Shown here: one piece after another, positions 54,471 through 63,587 of the stretch | How the letters are laid out: each line of letters begins with the position of its first letter | Position numbering within the stretch: position 1 is the stretch's first letter | Source: Bin80 sp026709335 | GTDB lineage: Bacteria > Bacteroidota > Rhodothermia > Rhodothermales > Bin80 | Reading direction: 5' to 3' | Assembly (NCBI GenBank): GCA_965200825.1 | Contig: OZ241385.1 | Span: forward strand, 868,001 to 932,000 | Length of the DNA: 64,000 nucleotides | The notes under the pieces: generated by a model | The model's input: the letters and a program-made list of their open reading frames with translations, nothing else | Told to the model about the DNA's origin: nothing | Databases searched by the model: none | Program-made: the position numbers and the translations under genes

Positions 54471-54496
54471 CCCTAAATCATGATCTATATTTAGGG
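54471..54496. promoter_or_regulatory. 8-bp hairpin before the OLD-like gene
   Basis: CCCTAAAT and ATTTAGGG with a 10-base loop end 18 bases before the ATG at 54515. There is no T run. It could be an operator, a leader hairpin or the end of the upstream transcript. Confidence 0.35.
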
Positions 54497-54514
54497 ACCA
54501 GAAGGTGAACTAAT

Positions 54515-56119
54515 ATGATTCGTAAAGTCGTCGTTCAGAACTTCAAGAAATTTGAGCATCTGGAGTTTACTCTGTTGGATCATATGGTCATCGCGGGCCC
54601 AAACAACTCAGGAAAAACAACGCTTCTCCAAGCTATCGTCTCTTGGACAGAGTTTGCATTACAGTGGGCGCTCCATCATCCCGTTCCAATGCGCCAAGAG
54701 GATGGAAACTATCCAACGATCAGCTTGAATTTGTTGCGATTTTCTTCAGCTCCCTTGGCAGATTTTGACCATTTATGGGAAAGCAAAAATATTCAACACC
54801 CCATTTCCATCTGGCTTCACACTAATGAATGGAAAATAGGTTTTGAGCTCCTCTATAAGGAGCAAGAATTAGCTAGTGTTCGTCCAGCAAAAAAAGTGCT
54901 CGAAAACGACCTGAATCAGTATCTCAAAAACCCGCTCACAGCAACATATATTCCGCCTTTGTCGGGGCTTGATATAGGCGAGCCGTTCTATAATGAGGTA
55001 GTGATTCCGGTCAGACTTGCTCGGGCTCAGGCCGGCAGCGTACTAAGAAATATGCTGCTCATTATCAGCCAAGATTCGGAAAAATGGAAAAAATTGAGAG
55101 AGGCAGTTCGCTCCTTTTTTGGTTACGAATTGGATATTCCTGTTGGCGCACCGGAAATACGAGTTCGTTATCGACATCCACTCCAAGACGTTTCTTTCGA
55201 TTTAAGTAGTGGGGCAAGTGGTTTTTTACAGATCCTGATAATTTATGCGGCCTTATTGTATAAAGATTCGTCCGTTCTCTTGATTGATGAACCTGATGCC
55301 CACCTGCATATTTTGTTGCAGAATAAGATATATCAGGATCTGCATGAACATATTCGGGAAAACAAATCTCAACTTATCATCGCTACACATTCCGAACGAT
55401 TAATTAATGCGACCGAAAAGCGTAATCTCCGATTCCTGAGTGGCAGATTACACACAGTTCATGATACCAGAAAACTGGTTGACACATTATATCTTGAGAA
55501 TACAGATATTTTTCTTGCGAAGATTGAACCTGGTATCTTGTACATTGAAGGCCCCACTGATGTTAAAATTTTGAGAGAGTGGGCACGTATTTTGGGGCAT
55601 CCGCTTTTTTCATACTTGGAGCGTCCCTTTGTATGGGAAACTGCTACACATGAATGGCCGGCCCAGAGACATTTTTCCGCCATGCGATTGATTGAATCCA
55701 ATTTTCTTGGAGTAGAATTGTGTGATGGAAATGGGAGAGACCGGAGCAGAGTGCCCAGTGTTCCTAAGGGGATGATACGCCTATACTGGGACAGATACGA
55801 AATTGAGAGCTATTTAATTCACGCGGAAACTCTTACTCGTTACGTAGAAAATTCGAATGGAGGTGAGGCGGCTGAGAGGATAAGAGACTACATGAATAAA
55901 CAGCTACCTCCTGTGTTACAGGAGAACCCTTTTGATGAAACGTCCAGCTACTTACGGAACAGCAAAGGTAAAATTACGCTGGCTGAAATCTTGAATTCAG
56001 CCAGCGTAAATGTTCATGAAAGAGATTATTACCTCATTGCAGCACAAATGATGGATGAAGAAATTCACCCGGAAGTGAGCAAAAAATTAGATCTGATCGC
56101 TGAACATTTTTCTCTTTAG
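54515..56119 (+). CDS. OLD-family-like ATPase with TOPRIM-like C-terminal half
   Basis: A 534-residue protein. The N-terminal ABC/SMC-type ATPase has Walker A (GPNNSGKTT, 28-36), signature-like LSSGASGFLQIL, Walker B (LLIDEPDAHLH, Asp258-Glu259) and an H-loop (ATHSER). After residue 335 comes a TOPRIM-like part: ILYIEGPTDVKIL (Glu345), an acidic LCDGNGRDRS where DxD is expected, and DRYEIESYL (Glu429/431). OLD nucleases act in antiphage systems such as P2 OLD and, with a UvrD-like partner, Gabija. No such helicase is adjacent. A good ribosome site (GAAGGTGAA) precedes the start. Confidence 0.85.
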   Translation: MIRKVVVQNFKKFEHLEFTLLDHMVIAGPNNSGKTTLLQAIVSWTEFALQWALHHPVPMRQEDGNYPTISLNLLRFSSAPLADFDHLWESKNIQHPISIWLHTNEWKIGFELLYKEQELASVRPAKKVLENDLNQYLKNPLTATYIPPLSGLDIGEPFYNEVVIPVRLARAQAGSVLRNMLLIISQDSEKWKKLREAVRSFFGYELDIPVGAPEIRVRYRHPLQDVSFDLSSGASGFLQILIIYAALLYKDSSVLLIDEPDAHLHILLQNKIYQDLHEHIRENKSQLIIATHSERLINATEKRNLRFLSGRLHTVHDTRKLVDTLYLENTDIFLAKIEPGILYIEGPTDVKILREWARILGHPLFSYLERPFVWETATHEWPAQRHFSAMRLIESNFLGVELCDGNGRDRSRVPSVPKGMIRLYWDRYEIESYLIHAETLTRYVENSNGGEAAERIRDYMNKQLPPVLQENPFDETSSYLRNSKGKITLAEILNSASVNVHERDYYLIAAQMMDEEIHPEVSKKLDLIAEHFSL

Positions 56120-56262
56120 AGCGACCCCGGTTTCATGTACGAGAGCACCATTGGCTGGGTGTGTCTACTCTGATGAGTATCAGACTCTTTGCACGAGTCA
56201 TCGCAGTAGCTCTGTTTCTCACCAAGATGCCCTGCCTTCCATTCGAACAGAGAAATATCTCA

Positions 56263-57954
56263 TTATTCTTCAAGGAGATATTTTAGGGGCAATGGAAAAC
56301 GATCATTTTCGGGCTGCCAATAAATTGTTACAATCCACCAGCGATTGTCCATATGCAATAATTGGATACTGTTGATTCCACGCTGGAAGGGAGGATCATC
56401 CAAAGAACGGTATGATGCATACGTGCTAAATCGGTGGATCATATTTCCGAATTGTTCAGAAGTTTGGGAAATTTCAACTTCAAAGAAGGGATTTGACTCA
56501 AAGTAGTCTTGAGTTACTTCTCTGAATTCGTCAGGTGTCCATTCACTGTATCCATCCTCCCCCGCATCGTTCGTCCCCAATGCAATCAGTCTGGCCTCGG
56601 GGATAAATAATGTATGCCAGCGCTTCCAGTTTACAGCTTCACCGGCGGGAGTGGAGATTATGTCATACAAGGCCTGAATGATTGCGTCAGGGCTGTCGAC
56701 ATCTTCGGGATCCGCTTTTGTTCTTAGAAGATGAATTACTTGATCAAGGTCTCCATCATTTTGTGCAGGTTCAAGGTTAAGCGCAGCACATAATAGTTCA
56801 TAGACATGGATGAGAGAAAAGCCTTCAACATTCAAATTCTCTCGAAACTGAGGTCCACGAGCAACAAATGCAGCATGCATTGATGGGAGGCCGGGGTCAT
56901 ATCCGTGGGTTCCACCTGAGTAATAATCTGGATTACGGTCATACAAGGCTCTCGTAGACATCAGCCATCCTTCTTGTGCAAGTCCAATAATGTCTGGAAT
57001 ACGATCGTTTCCAAAATAATGCCATTTCTTGGGCAAGTTTTCCGGGGTATACCAGTCTACATATTCCATTTCGTTGAGGCGATTAAGTAGCGAATCCTCT
57101 TGTGCAGGATCTTTAAGATTAAAAAACCCTAAGGCATCTAGTCCGCCAACCCTGAAAACATCGTCCATGGAAATGTAGTCATCCACAAATTCGACCTGAT
57201 CTTTTGATGTTTTTGCCATACCGTGATCGCCCAATACAACAAGATTCAATTCTTCATAAATTCCTTCATCACGAAGACGGCTCACCAGATTAGCTATTTG
57301 AGAATCAACCTCTCGAAGTGCCTCACGGGTTTCGTTTGAGTGTGGGCCGGATCTGTGCCCCTGGGTATCAACGATACTAAAATAGGTGGTGATAAGTGCA
57401 GGGCGGGGCGTACGTTTGACGGCAGCCATCACCGAATCTATACGCACCGGATGTGGTAGGTCATCATCATATTTCATGCTATATGTAGGTTGCATTCCCT
57501 GAATAGAATCTGTATCAGAACCGGGCCAGAAATAGGTTGCACTCGTACGCCCCTGTTTTTGCACTGTAACCCAAAGGGGTTCACCGCCCCACCATTCAGA
57601 TTTGGCGATCATCTCTCGATCACTGAGGCGAAAGAGGCCAATTTCAGGGTCATAGATCGAATTACTCACAATGCCATGGTTTGCAGGGTATAACCCTGTG
57701 ATAATGCTGTAATGATTTGGAAAGGTTTTGGATGGAAAAATCGGTTCCAGATAATCGGCGTGAATCCCTTGCTCAGCGATTTGGAGGAGGGTTGGAGTAT
57801 CCACACTGTTGAGGTAATCAGCCCGAAGGCCATCCACTGAGATCAGGATCACCGTAGGAGGATCGTCATCATTTACAAGAACAGCTGATGCTGGATCAAT
57901 AAAGCTACCAATCGTAAGTAATGCAACAAACCAGATAGTATTTTTGAATTTCAT
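56263..57954 (-). CDS. ENPP-type phosphodiesterase fused to an NTF2-like domain
   Basis: A 563-residue exported alkaline-phosphatase-superfamily enzyme. A signal peptide (IWFVALLTIGSFIDPASA) precedes ISVDGLRADYL (metal Asp41), FPSKTFPNHYSIITGLYPANHG (nucleophile Thr77), VDTQGHRSGP, VLGDHGMA and GTHGYDP. All metal and nucleophile residues of nucleotide pyrophosphatase/phosphodiesterases are kept, so activity on phosphodiester or pyrophosphate bonds is likely. After about residue 425 there is an extra NTF2/SnoaL-like domain (DAIIQALYDIISTPAGEAVNW to the end). It follows the PLDc_N gene with a TAATG overlap. Confidence 0.88.
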   Translation of the reverse strand: MKFKNTIWFVALLTIGSFIDPASAVLVNDDDPPTVILISVDGLRADYLNSVDTPTLLQIAEQGIHADYLEPIFPSKTFPNHYSIITGLYPANHGIVSNSIYDPEIGLFRLSDREMIAKSEWWGGEPLWVTVQKQGRTSATYFWPGSDTDSIQGMQPTYSMKYDDDLPHPVRIDSVMAAVKRTPRPALITTYFSIVDTQGHRSGPHSNETREALREVDSQIANLVSRLRDEGIYEELNLVVLGDHGMAKTSKDQVEFVDDYISMDDVFRVGGLDALGFFNLKDPAQEDSLLNRLNEMEYVDWYTPENLPKKWHYFGNDRIPDIIGLAQEGWLMSTRALYDRNPDYYSGGTHGYDPGLPSMHAAFVARGPQFRENLNVEGFSLIHVYELLCAALNLEPAQNDGDLDQVIHLLRTKADPEDVDSPDAIIQALYDIISTPAGEAVNWKRWHTLFIPEARLIALGTNDAGEDGYSEWTPDEFREVTQDYFESNPFFEVEISQTSEQFGNMIHRFSTYASYRSLDDPPFQRGINSIQLLHMDNRWWIVTIYWQPENDRFPLPLKYLLEE

Positions 57955-58220
57955 TATGAGCGGTCAGCGAATATGTAATAGCAAATTAGGCCAAGAAATG
58001 GAGCAAACAAAATAAAAACAATCCAAACGATCTTACGCACAGCACTTCGTGAGCTTCCAAGAATTTCAACGATAGCAATCACGTCCAAGATCAGGATGAT
58101 CAAACCGCAACAGGATAAACTCTGCCAAGAATCGGCCATCGTCAAAAGTCTTGGCTCACAGCCAGCAATAAAGAGTGCACACAATGTTAGTATGGATGGG
58201 GGAAGTACTTGATGAATCAT
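57954..58220 (-). CDS. PLDc_N-domain small membrane protein
   Basis: An 88-residue protein with two or three hydrophobic segments. The PLDc_N signature is clear: DVIAIVEILGSS, KIVWIVFILFAPFLGLICYYIF, as in the membrane anchor of cardiolipin synthases and bacteriocin immunity-like proteins. The first segment ends in LFIAGC, which resembles a lipobox, so lipidation at that Cys is possible. Its stop overlaps the ENPP start by one base. Confidence 0.78.
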   Translation of the reverse strand: MIHQVLPPSILTLCALFIAGCEPRLLTMADSWQSLSCCGLIILILDVIAIVEILGSSRSAVRKIVWIVFILFAPFLGLICYYIFADRS

Positions 58221-58330
58221 GTCTAAGAGTGGATAGTGTTACAATCCTCTACGTATACGATCAAATCTTGATGCACGAATTACTCACTAGTTCGTTCCAC
58301 CTCGAAAGATACTGATTAGCAGAACATATT

Positions 58331-59437
58331 ATGCGGATTGGCTCAATTGAACTAGGGAAGCGCCCGCTTCTTTTGGCACCTATGGAAGACGTATCTGATC
58401 CCCCATTCAGGGTGTTGTGTAAGCGCTACGGAGCCGACGTTGTATATACGGAATTCATCTCGTCAGGAGGATTGGTTTATGAAGCAGAAGACTCAATCAT
58501 GAAGTTGGATATTCGTGAGGGTGAGCGTCCCGTAGGTATTCAGATCTTTGGTGGCGATGTTGATCAGGTTAAATCAGCGACCAGGATTGTAGATCGGGTG
58601 CAACCGGATATTATTGATATTAACTTTGGGTGCCCTGTTCGAAAAGTTGTCTGCAAGGAGGCAGGTGCAGGGATCTTGCGTAATTTGCCCAAGATGGAAA
58701 AGATTACCCGCACGGTGGTTGATACAACTCAGATACCAGTTACTGTTAAGACACGCCTTGGGTGGGATGACAATAGCATTGATATTGTCAATGTTGCACG
58801 CATGCTGGAGCGCAGTGGGATACAGGCGTTAGCTGTGCACGCAAGGACACGAAAACAGATGTATAGCGGAGCTGCACGCTGGCAATATTTACGGGATATT
58901 CGTCAGGATGGACTCCAGCATATTCCACTCATTGGAAATGGAGATGCTCTGGCGCCGGAATCAATATTGCAAATGTTTGAAGAAACAGGAGTTGATGCAG
59001 TCATGATAGGGCGTGGCGCCATAGGAAACCCGTGGATATTTCAACGCGCCAAAGCCTTTATTGAAAAAGGCGTTGAATTACCACCGCCGTCATGGAGTGA
59101 GCGTATCAGCGTTGTTACAGAGCATCTTACGCTTAAGTGTAATTGGTTGGGGGAGCGTAGGGGAGTAAAAGAAATGCGTCGAATGTATAGTGGTTATTTC
59201 AAGGGATTCAGAAATGCGAGCAAGCTACGTACCCGCTTGATGAGAGCAGGTACTATAGAAGAAGTACTTTTTGTTTTGGACGGTACTACAGAGGTGGAAT
59301 CTAATGTCATTCAACTAACTCCATCAAGCAGTTTGACGACGTTCTATAATCCAAAGAACCAGATAATCCAGCGCAACAACACAGCCCAAAACGAACGCCA
59401 AAAGCGGCAGGGCGAGCCATTGATCGAAAATCACTAG
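58331..59437 (+). CDS. dus: tRNA-dihydrouridine synthase
   Basis: FMN enzyme that reduces uridine to dihydrouridine in the tRNA D-loop. The 368-residue protein begins with LLLAPMEDVSDPPFR and has FGCPVRKVVCKEAGAGIL, where the first Cys is the catalytic acid, plus VTVKTRLGWDD, AVHARTRKQMYSG and MIGRGAIGNPWIF. It resembles DusB. The C-terminal tail of about 38 codons overlaps the convergent DUF445 gene by 114 bases and looks unconserved, so the ancestral stop was probably earlier. Confidence 0.94.
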   Translation: MRIGSIELGKRPLLLAPMEDVSDPPFRVLCKRYGADVVYTEFISSGGLVYEAEDSIMKLDIREGERPVGIQIFGGDVDQVKSATRIVDRVQPDIIDINFGCPVRKVVCKEAGAGILRNLPKMEKITRTVVDTTQIPVTVKTRLGWDDNSIDIVNVARMLERSGIQALAVHARTRKQMYSGAARWQYLRDIRQDGLQHIPLIGNGDALAPESILQMFEETGVDAVMIGRGAIGNPWIFQRAKAFIEKGVELPPPSWSERISVVTEHLTLKCNWLGERRGVKEMRRMYSGYFKGFRNASKLRTRLMRAGTIEEVLFVLDGTTEVESNVIQLTPSSSLTTFYNPKNQIIQRNNTAQNERQKRQGEPLIENH

Positions 59438-60529
59438 TCCACCGATAGCTCCGAGTGCTCCTCCAAGATACTTGATATAGATCAGTTGATGACTTGAAGT
59501 TCGCTTGATTAGGTTCTCAAACCTGCGGTCATCATAGCCGCGTAAATTTTTTGAGACCATATCATAAATGTCGAGCGTCCCGACGAAGGACATAATGGCT
59601 TTCGTTAACCATAATTCAATATCGTCAGAACGTTGTGTGATCTTTCCGGGTAGGGTTTGCAATATCCGGGCAAGTTCATCTACGATGAGGTCAATCGTTT
59701 CTGGCAATTCATCAATCGCTTCTTCAATCTGGCGACGTAGCCCATCACGATTCAGCATTCGATAGACTTTGACGGCTACCCCAGCTAGTCCTTTTTTGGC
59801 AGCCGAATCAATCATGTCTATGACGACGGAGGTCATTTTCTCCTTGAGTTCGGGGCTCTCCATTTTTTCAACGAGATATTGGTTCACCAGGAGTTTGATC
59901 TCTCGCTGAAAATCTTCATCCAAGAGTAGCCCTTCGGTTACCTGCAGGGCCATTTCACGATATTTTGGTACGACGCCGCTAATATGGATCCGCTCCAGAA
60001 TGACTTCTTCACTAATTAGGTCTTTGCTGATTGCAAGGGCGATCAGGTCAGCGACCCGATCTCGCGAGGCAGGAATAATTCCCTGTCCCAAAAGCGGTCT
60101 GGGGTTTCGGGGGTGAAATAACATCGTAATCGCCAGCCAGTTCGTAAAGAAACCGATAAGCCCAGCAGCCGAAACAGTTACTATCAGGCCATCCAGCTCT
60201 AACATCCGATCGAATTGGGGAAGCTGGAGTCCAGAAAAATTACTCAAGGAAAAGATTTGCTCTCCCTGAGCATACAGAAAGATGCCGGATGAATCAAATA
60301 GTAGAGCTAGTCCATCAAAATCCCAAATGAACGAAACAATGAAGAGAACAAACAGTCCCCAGGGGATTGCTCGAAGTAGCCACAGGCCTACTCCAGATTT
60401 GTATGAATGACTTTGACTTGAAGCTGCAGAGACCTTACTCTTAGGCTGGGAAGGCCAGTAGCGCCCCAAGTGGTCATTAATGATTTTGCTGAGACGATTA
60501 TTTTCGGGTTTGTCAGTTGATCCACCCAT
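59324..60529 (-). CDS. DUF445-domain membrane protein
   Basis: A 401-residue membrane protein of the DUF445 (YjiN/YheB-like) family. Membrane segments lie near residues 50-70 (AIPWGLFVLFIVSFIWDF), 115-135 (GLIVTVSAAGLIGFFTNWLAITMLFHP, a family hallmark) and at the C-terminus (LALPLLAFVLGCVVALDYLVLWII). The middle is a long helical region. Function is unknown. It is the last gene of the Mla-type operon, six bases after the HD gene. Confidence 0.86.
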   Translation of the reverse strand: MGGSTDKPENNRLSKIINDHLGRYWPSQPKSKVSAASSQSHSYKSGVGLWLLRAIPWGLFVLFIVSFIWDFDGLALLFDSSGIFLYAQGEQIFSLSNFSGLQLPQFDRMLELDGLIVTVSAAGLIGFFTNWLAITMLFHPRNPRPLLGQGIIPASRDRVADLIALAISKDLISEEVILERIHISGVVPKYREMALQVTEGLLLDEDFQREIKLLVNQYLVEKMESPELKEKMTSVVIDMIDSAAKKGLAGVAVKVYRMLNRDGLRRQIEEAIDELPETIDLIVDELARILQTLPGKITQRSDDIELWLTKAIMSFVGTLDIYDMVSKNLRGYDDRRFENLIKRTSSHQLIYIKYLGGALGAIGGLVIFDQWLALPLLAFVLGCVVALDYLVLWIIERRQTA

Positions 60530-60535
60530 CTCAAA

Positions 60536-61099
60536 TCAAGTAGATGCTACAAGTCCCAATCGCTCTGTATGTTGAGACATACCGTCAATCACATTAACAA
60601 TATGTTGAGAAAGGTCAATTCCCAATTCTTCTGCACCTTGGCGAATATCTTCTCGACTGACGGAGGCGGCAAATCGTTTATCCTTCAACTTTTTACGGAC
60701 GCTTTTTGCGGTCATTCCTACAAGGCGTGAAGGTCGGACATATGCAACTGCCGTAATAAACCCAGCAAGCTCATCTACTGCAAATAGAGTTTTGGAGAGG
60801 AGCGTTTTTCTTGGTGTTCCAGTGTAGGGAGCATGCCCTAAAATTGCTTCAATGACGGATTCCGGATATCCTTGTTCGCGCAACATATTTACGCCGATGT
60901 ATGGATGTTCTTCAGGGGTTGGATGGCGTTCATAGTCTATGTCGTGCAGTAGTCCGGTAATCCTCCACAGTGTAACATTCTCATCAAACAATATGGCATA
61001 AGCTTCCATGGCTGCCTCAACTGCATAGGCATGCCTTCGGAGACTCTCCGATGTTGTCCATTCATGAAAAAGCTTAAGAGACTCCTCGTATGTAGGCAT
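60536..61099 (-). CDS. HD-domain phosphohydrolase
   Basis: A 187-residue HD-superfamily protein. The metal-binding residues are in RRHAYAVEAAM, GLLHDIDYERHP (the HD pair) and ILGHAPYTG, with a downstream DELAGFI. Such proteins often hydrolyse nucleotides; the substrate is not indicated. I chose the ATG at 61099; a TTG at 61117 would overlap mlaD. It lies within the lipid-transport operon, with no obvious mechanistic link. Confidence 0.85.
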   Translation of the reverse strand: MPTYEESLKLFHEWTTSESLRRHAYAVEAAMEAYAILFDENVTLWRITGLLHDIDYERHPTPEEHPYIGVNMLREQGYPESVIEAILGHAPYTGTPRKTLLSKTLFAVDELAGFITAVAYVRPSRLVGMTAKSVRKKLKDKRFAASVSREDIRQGAEELGIDLSQHIVNVIDGMSQHTERLGLVAST

Positions 61100-61103
61100 T
61101 GGG

Positions 61104-62021
61104 TTAAAAGATGTCAATCAGTCTTAAGTGCTCAAGGTATTTTCGGGGGTTTTGTTCAAAATCTTCAAGAATTTTCCTAGCTGTCGAAGCAGTCCGTTGC
61201 ATTTCAAGGTAAAGGGAATCGTCAGTAACAAGCATTCCAAGCGTGCCTTGGCCATCATTAATTGAAGAAATAAGATGATTAAGTTCGTTTGTAGTAGTCT
61301 CCAAAAGCTCTAGATTACCCGACAGCTGGTCAAGTAAATTCTTAATCTCCGTGGTAACAGTTCCAAGGGAATCTGTGGCGAGGGTACTGATGGCAGTTGA
61401 TAGATTTTTAACATCCTTCAGGGCAGCTCGTATGCTTCCTTCTTCCGCCACAAGGACAGATTGCAAAGCTTTTGCCGAGCTCTCAATAGAAGAGAAGGTT
61501 TGTTTCATTTGGCTTTCAGGATTAGTCAGCATCTCTGTTGCAGCTCCGATCGCGGTACTAGAACCTACGAGAAGCGAGTCCACACGATTTAACACCTGAG
61601 GCGTACGGTCGACAAGATCACCTATAATATCAGATTGGACAGCAGCGGGAATTAAAGAGCCGGGCTGGTAGATGGGAGCACTTGATGGGCCAAGGGAGAG
61701 ATTTAATTGCACGCTACTTACGAAGCCAAATCCGCCTGCAGAAGCAGTTGTACCCTCGGTCAAAACGACATCATCATTTACTGAAAAGGAGATGTACACC
61801 CCCGAAGGTCTAAGCTGTACTTCCCTGATGGAACCGACCCCTACGCCATTGACAGCGACAATATTTCCCGCGACCAACCCATTGGAGTTGACAAGTTCAG
61901 TATGATAAATAGTGGCCTGCCCAAATATTGGCAGATCCCTCAGGAACCGAGTTCCTAAGTAGAATACAATCGCTGCAAAAACAATTGTCAGCCCGATTTT
62001 TAATTCATTGCGAAGTTTCAC
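61104..62021 (-). CDS. mlaD: MlaD-type MCE-domain lipid-transport protein
   Basis: Periplasmic substrate-binding part of an Mla-type phospholipid transporter, 305 residues. One N-terminal membrane anchor (LKIGLTIVFAAIVFYLG) is followed by a single MCE domain (VNSNGLVAGNIVAVNGVGVGSIREV, LTEGTTASAGGFGFVSSVQLNL) and a long helical tail that probably forms coiled coils. The start is best placed at the GTG at 62021 (VKLRNELKIG), five bases after the mlaF stop; a TTG at 62057 overlaps mlaF by 32 bases. There is one MCE domain, as in E. coli MlaD. Confidence 0.92.
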   Translation of the reverse strand: MKLRNELKIGLTIVFAAIVFYLGTRFLRDLPIFGQATIYHTELVNSNGLVAGNIVAVNGVGVGSIREVQLRPSGVYISFSVNDDVVLTEGTTASAGGFGFVSSVQLNLSLGPSSAPIYQPGSLIPAAVQSDIIGDLVDRTPQVLNRVDSLLVGSSTAIGAATEMLTNPESQMKQTFSSIESSAKALQSVLVAEEGSIRAALKDVKNLSTAISTLATDSLGTVTTEIKNLLDQLSGNLELLETTTNELNHLISSINDGQGTLGMLVTDDSLYLEMQRTASTARKILEDFEQNPRKYLEHLRLIDIF

Positions 62022-62025
62022 TGGA

Positions 62026-62787
62026 TTAGTAGTTATTCGGTGAATAATGAGATCCAATTACATATTCATTGGCTTTGATAAATGAACGTAGAGTCAGGTC
62101 TGTACTCCCCTGCATTTCTTCGATGGTGCCAGTCCAATGCATACGTGTCTTATGTATAAAAGCTACATGATCAGCAATATTTAGAACCGAGTGCATATCA
62201 TGAGTAACGACAATGCTGGTAATTTCGAGTTGATCCGCCAATCCTTTGATGAGATCATTAATGGCGTTCGAAGTTTCTGGGTCAAGGCCACTGGTCGGTT
62301 CATCATAAATAATATATCGGGGCCGTAATGCAATCGCGCGTGCGAGTGCGATTCGTTTACGCATACCACCTGATAGCTCATCAGTATTTTTTGATCCAAT
62401 ATTCGAGAGCTGTACGAGATCAAGGCATTTCTGTGCTTCTTGTCGAATTTCCTGATCAGTTTTATTGGTGAAGGTTCTGAGCGGGAAGGCCACGTTCTCG
62501 AATGCATCCATTGAATCAAACAGCGCACCTCCTTGGAAAAGAACCCCAAATTGCCGGCGAACTTCCCGAAGCTTCCCGTAACCGATTTGGCCAATATCAA
62601 TCTGATCTACCAAAATACGACCGCGATCTGGGCGAAGCAGCCCAATAAGATGCTTCATAAGTACACTTTTTCCTGAGCCGCTTTGACCGATGATTGCTTG
62701 GGTACTACCTTCCTGAATTTCAAGAGAGACATCTCGAAGTACAGCACGTCCCGCAAAAGATTTATATACATTTTGTACTTGAATCAT
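62026..62787 (-). CDS. mlaF: MlaF-type ABC transporter ATP-binding protein
   Basis: Cytoplasmic ATPase of the Mla phospholipid transporter, 253 residues. Walker A (GQSGSGKSVLMKHL), Q-loop (FGVLFQGGALFDSM, the MlaF-specific form), signature (LSGGMRKRIALARA), Walker B (YIIYDEPTSGLDPETS) and H-loop (VTHDM) are complete. It sits between mlaE and mlaD, the standard order, and drives lipid movement between inner membrane and MlaD. Confidence 0.96.
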   Translation of the reverse strand: MIQVQNVYKSFAGRAVLRDVSLEIQEGSTQAIIGQSGSGKSVLMKHLIGLLRPDRGRILVDQIDIGQIGYGKLREVRRQFGVLFQGGALFDSMDAFENVAFPLRTFTNKTDQEIRQEAQKCLDLVQLSNIGSKNTDELSGGMRKRIALARAIALRPRYIIYDEPTSGLDPETSNAINDLIKGLADQLEITSIVVTHDMHSVLNIADHVAFIHKTRMHWTGTIEEMQGSTDLTLRSFIKANEYVIGSHYSPNNY

Positions 62788-62825
62788 ACGTTTGCAGGAA
62801 GATCAGGGATCTGCAAGATGTGGCA

Positions 62826-63587
62826 CTACAGTAGGAGAATGGCAAGAATGAGATCCGCGATCAAGATAAGAACACAGCTCATGACTGCTGCCCGAGTCGT
62901 ACTGCGACCAACTCCATCTGCTCCACCCGTGGTGAAATAGCCAATGTAACAGGAGACCGCTGTAATCAAAAATCCGAAAACAAAAGCTTTGATGAGCCCA
63001 AAGTAAGGACCGAAAAAGTCATAGTGTTCTCGTGCCCCAAGAAGAAATTCACCAGAGGATACGACGCCTGTTAATTCTGCGGCTGCAAGTCCACCCAAGA
63101 CGCCAACTAGGCAAGCAGCCACATACAAGACGGGAACCATCACGATTCCCGCCAGGACACGTGGTACGATGAGGTAGCCAATTGAATTGAGCCCCATAGC
63201 TTCCAATGCGTCAATTTGCTCTGTTACTCGCATAGTTCCCAATTCCGCGGCAATACGCGCACCAACTCGTCCGGAAAGAATGAATCCAGTCACAACTGCG
63301 GCTAATTCCATGGTTAGTGAAGGAACGACAACTGCACCAATGATTTTTGGCGGTATCAAAGGAGAGATCAACTGGTAGGCGGTTTGAACCGTTGTGACAG
63401 CTCCTGAAAATGCAGCAGCCAGTGAAACAATTGGAATGGAATCAATTCCGATCCGTACCAACTGGGTCTGAAAATTTTCACGATAAGTCCCCATTTCACG
63501 TAGCGACATAAATGCCGATGACATGAGTATGGCAAAGCGGCCAATGTTAATGAATGGCTGACTGAGATGAAGAGTGATCGGAGACAT
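62826..63587 (-). CDS. mlaE: MlaE-type phospholipid transporter permease
   Basis: Inner-membrane permease of the Mla system, 253 residues with about five membrane helices. Family features include YRENFQTQLVRIGIDSIPIV, GRVGARIAAELGTMRVTEQIDALEAMG (the coupling region typical of MlaE) and FGLIKAFVFGFLITAVSCYIGY with the following GGADGVGRSTTRAAV. The ATG at 63587 is preferred to a TTG at 63617. It is the first gene of the five-gene operon and is divergent from radA, so the operon promoter lies in 63588-63684. Confidence 0.95.
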   Translation of the reverse strand: MSPITLHLSQPFINIGRFAILMSSAFMSLREMGTYRENFQTQLVRIGIDSIPIVSLAAAFSGAVTTVQTAYQLISPLIPPKIIGAVVVPSLTMELAAVVTGFILSGRVGARIAAELGTMRVTEQIDALEAMGLNSIGYLIVPRVLAGIVMVPVLYVAACLVGVLGGLAAAELTGVVSSGEFLLGAREHYDFFGPYFGLIKAFVFGFLITAVSCYIGYFTTGGADGVGRSTTRAAVMSCVLILIADLILAILLL

